Below, piece by piece: positions 50,493 to 60,280 of a stretch of 64,000 nucleotides of DNA (within the stretch, counting starts at the first letter, position 1; the number at the start of each line of letters is the position of its first letter). The notes below the pieces were generated by a model, which was not told the DNA's origin, searched no databases, and saw only the letters and a program-made list of their open reading frames with translations. This stretch comes from Verrucomicrobiota bacterium (GTDB lineage Bacteria > Verrucomicrobiota > Verrucomicrobiia > Limisphaerales > UBA1319): assembly GCA_022709905.1 (NCBI GenBank), contig JAKLHY010000016.1:47767-111766 (forward strand). The letters run 5' to 3'. Made by a program: the position numbers and the translations under genes.

Positions 50493-53400
50493 TCAGGGCA
50501 TTTGGGATTCGACAAAGCGTGTTTTGCCTTGCGAATCCACAGTGATTTCGGCGCCTGGGGTGAAGGGGGGGAGCTCGCTCTGGACCACTTTGCCGCCTGG
50601 CCAGGTGATTTGGATCCGGGTAGGCGGTTCGGGGCATCCAAGGACTTGGACGGGGCTGTCCTGGGACCCATAGCCTGCGCCGCCATGGACCTCTCGTGCC
50701 GGACCGGCCCGCTGGGCGAAGTGGAGCCGGAGGATGGCGCCGATGCCGGCTGGGTTGCCGGGGGGACCTTTCAGGCGGATCCGCAAGCCGGGGCGCGCGC
50801 CGACATTTTCGAAGAGTCGGGTGGCGGCGCCATTCTGGGTTACGACCAAATCGACGCGTCCGTCCCGGTTGAAATCGGCGAGGGCACTGCCGCGTTGTTC
50901 TCCATACACCTGAATCCCTGATTCTTGGCCGGAGATGGATTTTAAGCTGCCCTTGCCATCGCCTCGAAGCCAGAGTCCCCGGCCAGCATCCATGCGGTAC
51001 CATTCGGGACGCACCGCAAAGAAATTCTGGCTTAAAAAGACGTCCTCGTGGCCATCGCCATCGGCATCAGCCACATTAACCCCAAAAGCGGGGGCGAATT
51101 GTGCTTCGGAGGGAAAAGGGACTGCAACGAAGTTCGTGCGCCGGTTCAGGAAGACCGTGGTTACCAAAGTGACGGCGGTGACTGCTTGAGGTTTGCGGGG
51201 CAGAAGGCCCAGGAGGTCTTGCATTGTTGCCTGGCTGAAGGCTTCGTGAGTCGGGAAGGACTCCAGCAGAATGGGGAAAGCCCGAGACAACGCGTTGAGC
51301 GCCCGCCGAGGCACTTCGACGCTCATCTCGGCAGGATAATAAGCCTCGATCAAGTCCATCGTGCCAGAGCTGTGGAGGTCCCCGTAGTATAGCCGAAGGG
51401 GGCGTTCGGAGGTCGCTTGATAGGCGTCGTTCAACCCCCAATTGGTCGCAAGGATGTCGAGTTGTCCGTCCTCATCCAAATCTCCCGTCGTCACCCCGTT
51501 CCACCAACCCGCAAACGAAGCCAATCCCAACTCCCCGGTCGCGTCGCTAAGATGACCCTTGTGATTCCGGAAGACTCGCACTGGTCCCCATTCGCAAGCC
51601 AGGATCAGCTCGGGGAAACCGTCGGCATCGAGATCGCTCCAGACGGCTCCGCTCACGAGGCCGATGTTTTCGAACAGGGCCTTGCTGGCCGGATCGGGGA
51701 TCCATCGGTTTGGCTCTCGGCGAAAGAGGCTCGAGCTGGCCGCTTGAGGATAAGCTCCCTTGAGCAACCGCCCTCCCACGAAGAGGTCCAGGTCACCATC
51801 CCCTTCGATGTCGGCCACAGCCAGAGGCCCGGGACTGGCCGGCGACGCCGCAATGTCCGCGAGGGCCCGGGGTTGGAGTTGGCCAGTGGAATCGTCCAGC
51901 GCACAGAGGAACAGCGTGTTGGAACTGGCGGCTTCAGACTCGTAGTTCGCCACGGCCAAGAGGATGGCTGGATGTCCGTCGTCTGTTGTCCATCCGGCCA
52001 GGCCGCAGAGATCGTCGGGTGTTGTCCAGGCCGGGGAGGCCGAGATCTTCTCATACGCACCGGAAGGCGTCTGACGAAAGGCTCCCAGGATGCCGCCTTT
52101 GCCCGCGCCCACGATCAGTTCATCACGATCGTCGCCATCCAGGTCCCACCATGCGACTCCGGGTCCCAGCTGGCTGAATTGTTTCATCAACAAGGGTTGA
52201 CGAGCATAGTCGACAAAGAACTCGTCGTGATGCACATGGTTGAGCCAATGACTGACATCGCGAAAGAGAGGCTGAGAGAGAGGTGCGGAGGGGGGAGAGG
52301 CCGGGTGAGCGAAAGCGGTTTCCTCATCGATTTCGTAGAGGTGGTTTGGCTTGGCGTTGGCGATCAGGCTCCTCAATCCACTGCGCCAAAGCACCTCAAT
52401 CCGCAAGGAACGGGACTCGCTTGGGACCGCGAAAACCCGCATCGGATCATCGCAAGAAAGATAATGCCCACCGCAGAGAATTTCCTGGGCCTGGGCTGGC
52501 ATCGAGTCGCTGAAGACCCGGACGCTGGCCCCGGTCCCGTGGCGGTTTGGTCTCTTGCCTTTGAGGCGGACGGCGATTCGGGGGGCCGTCCCGTTGTTGC
52601 GGTAAAGCAGAGGTGGCGCATTAAGGCAGTTGATGGCCGCATCGAGATCGCCGTCTCCGTCAAGATCGGCCAGCGCCATTCCCTGGGAGACCTCGGGGGA
52701 ATTGAAGCCCCAGGTTTGGCTCATGTCTTCGAACGTGAGATCACGGCGGTTCCGATATGCGACGTTGGCGGTGCGAAAGGGAGGGTAAAGCGCCAGGTTG
52801 GTTCGAGACTGCTCGGGAGTCTGTTTTCCGAGCTGGCGAATCCGGTCCAGGGTATCGCGATCCTGCACATTGAACGGCATGCCGTTCACGACGAGGAGGT
52901 CTTCGTACCCGTCCAGGTCCACGTCGAGGAACACCGGTTGCCAGGTCCAGTCGGATGCGGCCACTCCGCTGTAGTTGGCGATCTCACTGTAGGTGGTGTC
53001 TCCCCGATTGTGAAATAACGTGTTCCGGGCGACTTCCGGCCGATTGTCGATCCGGCCAGGAAAAGGCGCCAGCGGCTGCATTCCGACGATATCCCGCATG
53101 CGGCGGGAATGTTCGCGGCCAATCATCTCGGTGGTGAAGAAGTCCAGAAATCCATCGCGATCGATATCGGCGAAATCGACTCCCATCGAGGAAAAGCTTT
53201 GCTTGCGCATCGAGAGTCGGGGCAAAGCGCGGAAATGGCCGGTGCCGTCGTTGAGCCAAATCCGATCCACAGTCTGGAAATCGTTGCACACATAAATGTC
53301 CGGGGTCCGGTCTCCGTTGATGTCTCGGATCTGAACGGTGAGTCCGTAATCAAGCGGAGGTGGCTTCGGCTTGCCCTCCTCGTCGAGAAAAAATTCGGAA

Positions 53401-54212
53401 CCCCACGGCACCGGGCGGAAACGGCCTCGTCCATCGTTCAGATAGAGCACATCGGCCTCGCCCACTTCTTCGACGCGGCCGTCGACGAGGCGAAGACGCT
53501 TCGCGTAGGGTCCTGTGAAGACCCACTGGCCATTGACCAACTTCACCTCAGCTCTGCCTCCGGAACGGAGCAACGATACGGCGCCGTAATTGGCGACATA
53601 GAGATCGAGGTCCGCGTCACCGTCCACGTCCGCCATGGCGAGGCTCGTGCTTCCGGTCTGGGAGATCAGGCCGGCTTCGGCTGTGTTTTCACGGAATTGA
53701 CCGCCGCCTTGATTCACGAAACTGTGGACACCATTACCGAGCGTGGCCACGAGCAGATCCAAATCGCCGTCGCCATCCAGATCAGCCCAGAGCGCCCCGG
53801 TGGAGTGAAGCCCCGGACAGCCGATCTGGGCATCGGAGGGGATTCTCTCGAAACGCCAATCGCCGAGGTTTCGATAGAGGGCATTCGTGCCGTCGATGGC
53901 GCAAAGGTAGAGATCACACCGGCCGTCACCGTCAAAATCCCCGGCCGCCACGCCGGAACCGTTCATGAAATTATTGTTTTCCATCATGAGGCGGATCGGC
54001 AGAGAGTTGGTGAAGGTGATTCCGGTGCGGGAACCGGGAATTGGAGTGAAGCCAGGCTGGCCTTGCGTGGGAATTGGCAGCGCCGCACACCGGTAGTCTC
54101 GTGCCGTTTGCCAGGCCGGATTCTCTGCGGCGCAAAGCGGATCCGAGACAAGCCAGCCAAACGTCAAGAGAGCGCACCCAACTCCAAAACGAACGCAAGC
54201 ATCTCGGGTCAT
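50493..54212 (-). CDS. exported CRTAC1-type protein with FG-GAP/VCBS repeats and two ASPIC/UnbV domains
   Basis: 1239 residues from the ATG at 54212, which starts a signal peptide (TRDACVRFGVGCALLTFGWL, cleavage near LCAAE). Many FG-GAP/VCBS blades carry DxDxDGxxD calcium loops (AAGDFDGDGRCDLYLCAIDG; LADLDGDGDLDAAINCLN). An ASPIC/UnbV domain lies in the middle (RIAVRLKGKRPNRHGTGASV; ILCGGHYLSCDDPMRVF), then a second propeller set, then a second ASPIC/UnbV domain at the C-terminus (GLRIRLKGPPGNPAGIGAIL). Each half is one CRTAC1 unit, so the protein is an internal duplication. A GTG at 54278 in the same frame is possible but would spoil the signal peptide. It is divergent from a paralogue with the same plan. 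Function unknown; probably glycan or matrix binding outside the cell. Confidence 0.85.
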   Translation of the reverse strand: MTRDACVRFGVGCALLTFGWLVSDPLCAAENPAWQTARDYRCAALPIPTQGQPGFTPIPGSRTGITFTNSLPIRLMMENNNFMNGSGVAAGDFDGDGRCDLYLCAIDGTNALYRNLGDWRFERIPSDAQIGCPGLHSTGALWADLDGDGDLDLLVATLGNGVHSFVNQGGGQFRENTAEAGLISQTGSTSLAMADVDGDADLDLYVANYGAVSLLRSGGRAEVKLVNGQWVFTGPYAKRLRLVDGRVEEVGEADVLYLNDGRGRFRPVPWGSEFFLDEEGKPKPPPLDYGLTVQIRDINGDRTPDIYVCNDFQTVDRIWLNDGTGHFRALPRLSMRKQSFSSMGVDFADIDRDGFLDFFTTEMIGREHSRRMRDIVGMQPLAPFPGRIDNRPEVARNTLFHNRGDTTYSEIANYSGVAASDWTWQPVFLDVDLDGYEDLLVVNGMPFNVQDRDTLDRIRQLGKQTPEQSRTNLALYPPFRTANVAYRNRRDLTFEDMSQTWGFNSPEVSQGMALADLDGDGDLDAAINCLNAPPLLYRNNGTAPRIAVRLKGKRPNRHGTGASVRVFSDSMPAQAQEILCGGHYLSCDDPMRVFAVPSESRSLRIEVLWRSGLRSLIANAKPNHLYEIDEETAFAHPASPPSAPLSQPLFRDVSHWLNHVHHDEFFVDYARQPLLMKQFSQLGPGVAWWDLDGDDRDELIVGAGKGGILGAFRQTPSGAYEKISASPAWTTPDDLCGLAGWTTDDGHPAILLAVANYESEAASSNTLFLCALDDSTGQLQPRALADIAASPASPGPLAVADIEGDGDLDLFVGGRLLKGAYPQAASSSLFRREPNRWIPDPASKALFENIGLVSGAVWSDLDADGFPELILACEWGPVRVFRNHKGHLSDATGELGLASFAGWWNGVTTGDLDEDGQLDILATNWGLNDAYQATSERPLRLYYGDLHSSGTMDLIEAYYPAEMSVEVPRRALNALSRAFPILLESFPTHEAFSQATMQDLLGLLPRKPQAVTAVTLVTTVFLNRRTNFVAVPFPSEAQFAPAFGVNVADADGDGHEDVFLSQNFFAVRPEWYRMDAGRGLWLRGDGKGSLKSISGQESGIQVYGEQRGSALADFNRDGRVDLVVTQNGAATRLFENVGARPGLRIRLKGPPGNPAGIGAILRLHFAQRAGPAREVHGGAGYGSQDSPVQVLGCPEPPTRIQITWPGGKVVQSELPPFTPGAEITVDSQGKTRFVESQMP

Positions 54213-54349
54213 AGACAACCAGAGGCTAGTGAAGTGACACGCAAATAGCGATACATTTGAGATGAGGCGAGGCGTCACGGTTCATCGGAAGCCGCATTGA
54301 CTGGGTTTCTGCTCAAGGTTAGCCTGTCCGCGTGTCTGCCATAGTGCGA

Positions 54350-57300
54350 ATGACTAAACGGCAGGATTGTTGGGGATATTGGATTGGCTACTTCCGGGCT
54401 GCGGCGATTTTTCTGCTCAGCGTTCAGGTTCAGGGGGCCACAGCGTTGTCCTGGTCCGACCACAAGGATTTTCGCCTCGCGCCAGTCTCCCCGGCCTCCG
54501 AAGGCCAGCCCGGATTGACCGCGATGGATCCACGAAGCACGGGGGTATGGTTCACCAATCAACTTACAGGGGACCTCGCTCTCACGAATGCCGTTGCGCA
54601 CAATGGGGCCGGTGTCGCCATTGGCGATGTCGATGGCGATGATCGTCCCGACCTCTACTTCTGCAACCTCGACGGCCCCAACCGGTTCTACCGCAATCTC
54701 GGCAATTGGCATTTTGCCGAGGTTGATCTCGGGGACGCCGCTTGCCCGGGACAGCTCTCCACGGGTTCGGCCTTTGCGGATGTCGATGGCGACGGGGATT
54801 TGGATCTTCTTGTGAACGGGATTGCTGTCGGCACCCGCCTCTTTCTGAACCACGGCGGCGGCAGGTTCGTCGAGCGAAATGATTCCGGGTTATCCCGCAC
54901 CGCGTCGGCCACCTCGATGGCCCTTGCGGACATCGATGGCGATGGAGATCTCGATCTCTACTGCGCGCACTACATCGACGTGATGCACCTCGCGGATCCG
55001 ACCACCCGCTTCGCGCTGGCGCGGCGCAACGACCGCTGGGTGATGACCCGAATCAACGGGGAACCCGCCACCGCGCCGCGCTGGAAAGATCGTTTCGAGG
55101 TGTTGCCCGATGGCAGCGTGCGCGAACTGCCCGAGGTCCATGGATTGTATCGTAATGACGGTTCGGGACATTTCACGGCGATCCAGTTTGAGCCGGGAAT
55201 ATACCTTAACACGGAGGGCAAGCCGGTCGGGCCTTATCGCGATTGGGGACTGAGCGTGATGTTCCGCGATGTCAACGGCGATGGAGCCCCCGATTTCTAT
55301 GTGTGCAACGACAACGCCTCGCCGGACCGCTTCTGGATCAACACCGGCCAAGGGACTTTCCGCGAGATCGAACCGTTCGCCCTCCGCCATACCAGCCGGT
55401 CCTCCATGTCCCTCGACTTCGCCGATCTCGACCGCGATGGCGTCGACGACTTCATCGTTCTCGACATGATCGCCCGCGAACACGGCCGGCGGATGATGCA
55501 ATTGATGAGAGATTATCCTGATCCGCAACGATCCGAACGCATCGAGGAACAGCCGCGGTTCAATCGCAACACTCTGTTCTTCGGCAATGCGGACGGATCC
55601 TATGTCGAAGCCGCCCTCAGGGCGGGCGTTGTCGCGACCGACTGGTCCTGGTGTCCCGCGTTCATCGATGTCGACTTGGATGGCTACGAGGACCTCCTGG
55701 TCTGCAACGGGTTTACCTTCGATGTGATGGACCAGGACAGCCACGACCGGATGCGCACAAACCGGATGACATTCGAACAGCAGAAACGTTTCCGGCAGCA
55801 CCATCCCTCCTGGTTCACGGAAAACATCGCCTTCCGTAATCAGCACGACGGCACCTTCGCCCCCGTGAGCGTTGCCTGGGGATTCAACAAGCGTGGCGTG
55901 TCGTGCGGGATGGCCCTTGCTGACCTCGACAACGACGGTGACCTGGATGTGGTCCTCAACAACCTTAACGATACCGCCAGTCTCTATCGGAACAACGCCA
56001 GCGCCGGTCGGATCGGCATTCGGCTCAAGGGCAGTTCTCCAAACACCCAGGGGATTGGCGCCCGCGTTCGGTTGTTGGGCGGCGTCGTCACGCAAAGCCA
56101 GGAGATGATTTGTGGCGGCCGATATCTCTCGTGCGATCAAGCCATGCGTGTTTTCGCCGCGAACTCCGACGAATCAAAAGATCTTCGCCTCGAAGTCCAG
56201 TGGCGCAATGGCAGCCGATCGATGTTGTCCGTCCAACCGAACCGCATCTACGAGGTTATCCAATCCAGCGCCCATCCCGACGCGGCAATCCCTCCCCCCT
56301 CGAAACCTCAGCCGGCCTTCTTCGAAGACATTAGCGCGTGGTTCCCGTATGTTCATGTCGAGGATCCCTTTGACGACTGGGCTCGCCAAGCGCTCTTGCC
56401 CCGACGCTTGAGCCGGCTCGGCCCCGGCTTGGCTTGGTACGATATCAACGGGGATGGATGGGAAGATCTCGTCATTGCCGCCGCCCGCGAAGGAAACCTC
56501 ACGGTCGGCCTCAATGAACAGGGCCGGGGCTTCAAGATGGTCAAGGCCAAATCTGCCTGCGCGTCCGATATGGGCGCCGTTGTGGGATGGTCTGATGGGC
56601 TTGGACATCGCCGGATTTTGGCGGGAGTTTCCAACCTCGAAGACGCCTCGGATCGGGAGAGCACTATCGCGATTAGTGAGCTGACGAATTCCTCGGGCTC
56701 GATTCAAATACAGACAGCCTCCGTCCTGCCGTTCGGAACGGCGAGCCCAGGTCCTCTGGCGTTGGCTGACATCGACGGAGATGGCGACCTTGATCTCTTG
56801 GCAGGGGGGCGTTTCCGCCCCGGGCGTTATCCCGAGCCCGTGGCATCGAAGATCTGGCTGAACAATAACGGGGTGCTTCAGCCGAGCGCGCCCTGGAGCG
56901 CGCCCTTTGAATCCCTTGGCCTGGTGAGTGGCGCAACCTTTTGCGACCTCGACGGGGATGGGGATCCGGATCTTGCGTTAGCCATCGAATGGGGACCTCT
57001 TCGCATCTTCCGAAACGATCAAGGGCGGTTCACCCCTTGGCCTCTGGGACTGGATCGGTTCGGCGGCTGGTGGACCAGTGTGACTGCGGGGGATTTTGAT
57101 GGAGACGGCCGCCTTGATCTTGCGGCGGGCAATTGGGGCCGCAATAGTCTCTACGAACTCTGTCAACCGGGTCCAGTGCGGCTCTTTTATGGCGACTGGA
57201 ACGAAGATGGAAACATCGAGATCATCGAAGCCTGGCTTGGATCGGGCCAATGGCTGCCCGCACGCAATCGCCCTTGGCTCACCCGGGCCTTTCCTGACCT

Positions 57301-58033
57301 GACGCAACGAATTCCAGCCCATGAAGCCTATGGCCGTTCGACCGTTCGCGACATCCTCCTCCATCATTTTGACTCGGCCAAAACCGTCGAGGTCACATGC
57401 CTGGAATCGGCGGTGTTCCTGAATCGCGGTTCGAATTTCGCCATCATTCCGCTGCCAAGAGAAGCGCAACTCAGTCCCGCGTTTGCCGTGAATGCCGGAG
57501 ATTTTGACGGCGACGGAATCGAGGACCTGTTCCTGAGCCAGAACTTTTTCGGCAGTGGTTCCGACACGACTCGGGATGACGGCGGGCGCGGTCTGTGGCT
57601 CAAGGGACGCGGGGATGGAACCTTTGGCGCGGCAGAGACCGGGATTAAGATTCTCGGGGAGCAACGCGGCGCGGCACTTGCCGATCTCGATCAAGATGGC
57701 CGCATCGATCTTGCGGTTGCGCAGAACAACGGACCCATGAGACTCTACTTGAACCGCGGTGCAAAGCGAGGGCTTCGCGTCGTTTTGCGAGGTCCTCCCG
57801 GCAACCCGGAAGCGGTCGGCGCCCAATTGCGCATCCGGTATTCAGAGGGCCGGATGGGGCCCTGCCGGGCGGTCCAGGCGGGCTCGGGTTACTGGTCCCA
57901 GAACGGAGCGGTGCAGGTCCTGGGCATGGCCGAAAGACCAGCCGCCCTCTGGATTCGCTGGCCCGGCGGCCGGGAGCAGACCCTCCCGATACCGGACCCG
58001 GAATGGACGGTTCACGGAGAGTATAAAAAATGA
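54350..58033 (+). CDS. exported CRTAC1-type protein, paralogue of the divergent neighbour
   Basis: 1227 residues with the same plan as the minus-strand neighbour: signal segment (IGYFRAAAIFLLSVQVQGAT), FG-GAP/VCBS blades (VAIGDVDGDDRPDLYFCNLD; LADIDGDGDLDLYCAHYID), ASPIC/UnbV domain (RIGIRLKGSSPNTQGIGARV; MICGGRYLSCDQAMRVFAAN), second propeller set and terminal ASPIC/UnbV domain (GLRVVLRGPPGNPEAVGAQL). The two genes share sequence along their whole length, so they arose by inverted duplication. ATG at 54350 is used; a GTG at 54332 is in frame. Its stop overlaps the ATG of the next gene by four bases, so the SUMF-like lipoprotein is coupled to it. Confidence 0.85.
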   Translation: MTKRQDCWGYWIGYFRAAAIFLLSVQVQGATALSWSDHKDFRLAPVSPASEGQPGLTAMDPRSTGVWFTNQLTGDLALTNAVAHNGAGVAIGDVDGDDRPDLYFCNLDGPNRFYRNLGNWHFAEVDLGDAACPGQLSTGSAFADVDGDGDLDLLVNGIAVGTRLFLNHGGGRFVERNDSGLSRTASATSMALADIDGDGDLDLYCAHYIDVMHLADPTTRFALARRNDRWVMTRINGEPATAPRWKDRFEVLPDGSVRELPEVHGLYRNDGSGHFTAIQFEPGIYLNTEGKPVGPYRDWGLSVMFRDVNGDGAPDFYVCNDNASPDRFWINTGQGTFREIEPFALRHTSRSSMSLDFADLDRDGVDDFIVLDMIAREHGRRMMQLMRDYPDPQRSERIEEQPRFNRNTLFFGNADGSYVEAALRAGVVATDWSWCPAFIDVDLDGYEDLLVCNGFTFDVMDQDSHDRMRTNRMTFEQQKRFRQHHPSWFTENIAFRNQHDGTFAPVSVAWGFNKRGVSCGMALADLDNDGDLDVVLNNLNDTASLYRNNASAGRIGIRLKGSSPNTQGIGARVRLLGGVVTQSQEMICGGRYLSCDQAMRVFAANSDESKDLRLEVQWRNGSRSMLSVQPNRIYEVIQSSAHPDAAIPPPSKPQPAFFEDISAWFPYVHVEDPFDDWARQALLPRRLSRLGPGLAWYDINGDGWEDLVIAAAREGNLTVGLNEQGRGFKMVKAKSACASDMGAVVGWSDGLGHRRILAGVSNLEDASDRESTIAISELTNSSGSIQIQTASVLPFGTASPGPLALADIDGDGDLDLLAGGRFRPGRYPEPVASKIWLNNNGVLQPSAPWSAPFESLGLVSGATFCDLDGDGDPDLALAIEWGPLRIFRNDQGRFTPWPLGLDRFGGWWTSVTAGDFDGDGRLDLAAGNWGRNSLYELCQPGPVRLFYGDWNEDGNIEIIEAWLGSGQWLPARNRPWLTRAFPDLTQRIPAHEAYGRSTVRDILLHHFDSAKTVEVTCLESAVFLNRGSNFAIIPLPREAQLSPAFAVNAGDFDGDGIEDLFLSQNFFGSGSDTTRDDGGRGLWLKGRGDGTFGAAETGIKILGEQRGAALADLDQDGRIDLAVAQNNGPMRLYLNRGAKRGLRVVLRGPPGNPEAVGAQLRIRYSEGRMGPCRAVQAGSGYWSQNGAVQVLGMAERPAALWIRWPGGREQTLPIPDPEWTVHGEYKK

Positions 58034-58860
58034 AAGTGCGCAATTTTAATTTGCCGTTTTTCTCAATATGGACCGGAGCATTTCTCGGTCTGACGCTCCT
58101 GGTTTCCCAATCTGGCTGCGGACGAAATGCTCCCGGGACTTCCGGTGATTCCGCAAACCAGACTGCGGCCTCCCCACCTCAGGCCCACCTGATCCCGTTG
58201 ACGAATATGGTGGCGATCAAGGCTGGAACCTTCCTGCGGATCAAGTATCCCGTCACGGTTACACGGGATTTCTGGATCTCCAAATTCGAAGTAACCCAAG
58301 CCGAATTCGCGGCGGTCCTCGGCCGGAATCCCAGCCATTTCACCGGTGATTCCAACAGGCCCGTCGAGAAGGTCTCTTTCATCGACGCGAGCCATTACTG
58401 CTCCGCGGTTACCCAACGCGAGCGCGAAGCCCGGCGCCTGCCCCAGGACTACGAATACCGCTTGCCCTACGAAGCCGAATGGGAATACGCCTGCCGGGCC
58501 GGTTCCACCAACTTTTTCAGCTTTGGCGACGATGCCGGCATGGCCGATCCTTTCGCCTGGACTGCCGAGAACAGCGATGCCATGACCCATCCGGTTGGCT
58601 TAAAACGCCCCAATACCTGGGGACTTTACGACATGCACGGCAACGTCTGGGAATGGTGCCTCGATTGGTTTGAGCCCTATTCGCCAGCGGCCGTCACGAA
58701 TCCGATCGGGCCTGCCAGCGGAAAGTTCAAGGTCTTCAAAGGCGGCGGTTGGAATCAGGAGATCGATTATGCCCGGTCCGCCAATCGGTTCATGATGTCG
58801 CCCTCAAACGGCATTTATTTCGTCGGTTTCCGGCTGGCATTGGCACCCACCAAGCCTTAG
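58030..58860 (+). CDS. SUMF1/FGE-like lipoprotein lacking the catalytic cysteine
   Basis: 276 residues. The N-terminus has a membrane segment ending LLVSQSGCG, a likely lipoprotein site at Cys30. Residues about 55-272 form a sulfatase-modifying-factor (C-type-lectin-like) domain: FWISKFEVTQAEFAAVLGRN, RPVEKVSFIDASHYC, YRLPYEAEWEYACRAGS, NTWGLYDMHGNVWEWCLDWF and the end FVGFRLALA. In true formylglycine-generating enzymes the last motif is GFRC, with a Cys of the active site; here it is Leu, so it should not activate sulfatases. It overlaps the upstream propeller gene by ATGA and so probably works with it, perhaps as a binding or assembly factor. Confidence 0.82.
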   Translation: MKVRNFNLPFFSIWTGAFLGLTLLVSQSGCGRNAPGTSGDSANQTAASPPQAHLIPLTNMVAIKAGTFLRIKYPVTVTRDFWISKFEVTQAEFAAVLGRNPSHFTGDSNRPVEKVSFIDASHYCSAVTQREREARRLPQDYEYRLPYEAEWEYACRAGSTNFFSFGDDAGMADPFAWTAENSDAMTHPVGLKRPNTWGLYDMHGNVWEWCLDWFEPYSPAAVTNPIGPASGKFKVFKGGGWNQEIDYARSANRFMMSPSNGIYFVGFRLALAPTKP

Positions 58861-58911
58861 GGTTTCCGCCCGGAACGGCTGAATGAGCAGAGATAATCCA
58901 GCGTCTTCAAA

Positions 58912-60267
58912 ATGAAAATCAGAACCCATCTTTCGGCGATTGTTCTCCTCCTTTCACTCGGGACTTCCGGATGGGCCGCCGGGGCCCTCGAGTTCAACGT
59001 CCAGGTCTACCCGCTCACGAACGGAATGAAAATGCTCCTCCTGGAAGATCACGCGATCCCGAATGTGGCGACACATTTCTTCTATCGCGTGGGCTCCAGG
59101 AATGAGCGCCCCGGGCTGACGGGTCTGTCCCATTTCTTCGAGCACATGATGTTCAATGGCGCCCGCAAGTTCGGTCCGGGCATGTTTGATCGGGTCATGG
59201 AAGACAATGGAGGCGCCAACAATGCCTTCACAAGCGAAGACATCACGGCGTACCAGGATTGGCATCCGACGGCCGCCATGCCTCTTATTTTTGAACTCGA
59301 GGCAGATCGGATTGCCTCGCTGGCGTTTGATCCGAAGATGGTGGAATCGGAGCGCGGCGTTGTGGCCAATGAACGACGGTTAAGTGTGGATAACGACAAC
59401 GAAAGCCTCCTGCACGAGCAGCTCGTGGCCGCCGCATTCACCGCCCACCCTTACGGCTGGCCGGTCATCGGCTGGGCATCGGACATCGATGCCTGGAAAC
59501 GGGAAGATCTGATCCATTACTTCAAAACTTACTACGCGCCCAATAACTGCGTGCTCATCGTGGTGGGCCATTTCGAGACGGCCGAGGTCCTCAAGCTTGC
59601 TCGACAGCATCTCGAACCAATTCCTCCCCAGCCGCCGCCCCCGCCCGTGACCACCCGTGAACCCGCCCAAATGGGAGAACGACGCCTCCAGGTCCGGAAG
59701 TTCGCCCAACTGCCCATCCTCCAGGTCGCGTTCCACGGTCCCGCCGCCCGCGATCCCGATTTCGTCCCCCTGAGCGTCCTCGAGTACATCCTCCTTCGAG
59801 GCCAGAGTTCGCGCCTCTATCAACGGCTCGTCGACCGGGAACAAGTCGCGAATTCCGTTTCAGGCGGCCAATCACCGCACATGGATCCCTCGCTGTTCGA
59901 GTTCAGTATTCAACCCCGCAGCGGGGTGGATACCGACAAGATCGAGCAACTCCTATACGAAGAACTCGAGAAGATCAGCCGGGAATTGGTAACCGAGCGC
60001 GAGCTCCAGAAGGCCAAGAACACTGCCCTGAGCGATTTCTATCAATCCATGAAAACGATCCGGGACAAGGCCAATCTTCTCGGCTATTACGAATTGATTT
60101 TCGGCGATTACCGCCGTCTCTTCAATCAGGTGGACCTCATCCACCGCGTCACTCAAGACGACCTCCGGCGGGTGGCGCGACAATATTTTTCATCGCGGAA
60201 CCGCACCGTCGCCGTCCTGGTTCCCGAAAACGACGAGAAAGAACCAGACGAAACCCACCCTCAATAG
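58912..60267 (+). CDS. M16 family zinc metallopeptidase (active subunit)
   Basis: 451 residues with a signal peptide (LSAIVLLLSLGTSGWAAG). The inverted zinc motif HFFEH (residues 74-78, in LSHFFEHMMFNG) and the downstream Glu in GVVANERRLS are present, so it should be catalytic. N-terminal (about 30-230) and C-terminal (about 240-440) M16 folds are both complete. It acts in the periplasm on peptides or small proteins. It is followed after 13 bp by a paralogue without the zinc motif, the usual two-subunit M16B arrangement. Confidence 0.9.
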   Translation: MKIRTHLSAIVLLLSLGTSGWAAGALEFNVQVYPLTNGMKMLLLEDHAIPNVATHFFYRVGSRNERPGLTGLSHFFEHMMFNGARKFGPGMFDRVMEDNGGANNAFTSEDITAYQDWHPTAAMPLIFELEADRIASLAFDPKMVESERGVVANERRLSVDNDNESLLHEQLVAAAFTAHPYGWPVIGWASDIDAWKREDLIHYFKTYYAPNNCVLIVVGHFETAEVLKLARQHLEPIPPQPPPPPVTTREPAQMGERRLQVRKFAQLPILQVAFHGPAARDPDFVPLSVLEYILLRGQSSRLYQRLVDREQVANSVSGGQSPHMDPSLFEFSIQPRSGVDTDKIEQLLYEELEKISRELVTERELQKAKNTALSDFYQSMKTIRDKANLLGYYELIFGDYRRLFNQVDLIHRVTQDDLRRVARQYFSSRNRTVAVLVPENDEKEPDETHPQ

Positions 60268-60280
60268 CCCTTCTCGCTTT

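Noticed and set aside
54231..54239. A fourth TGTCACTT-like box on the minus strand near the start of the 50493-54212 gene
   Set aside because: It reads TGTCACTTC and has no CCTTAG after 12 bp; it ends almost at the start codon. Taken as chance.
54890..56140. 416-codon open frame on the minus strand
   Set aside because: Antisense to repeated DGDGD-coding blades of the CRTAC1 gene; its repeats mirror those of the sense protein.
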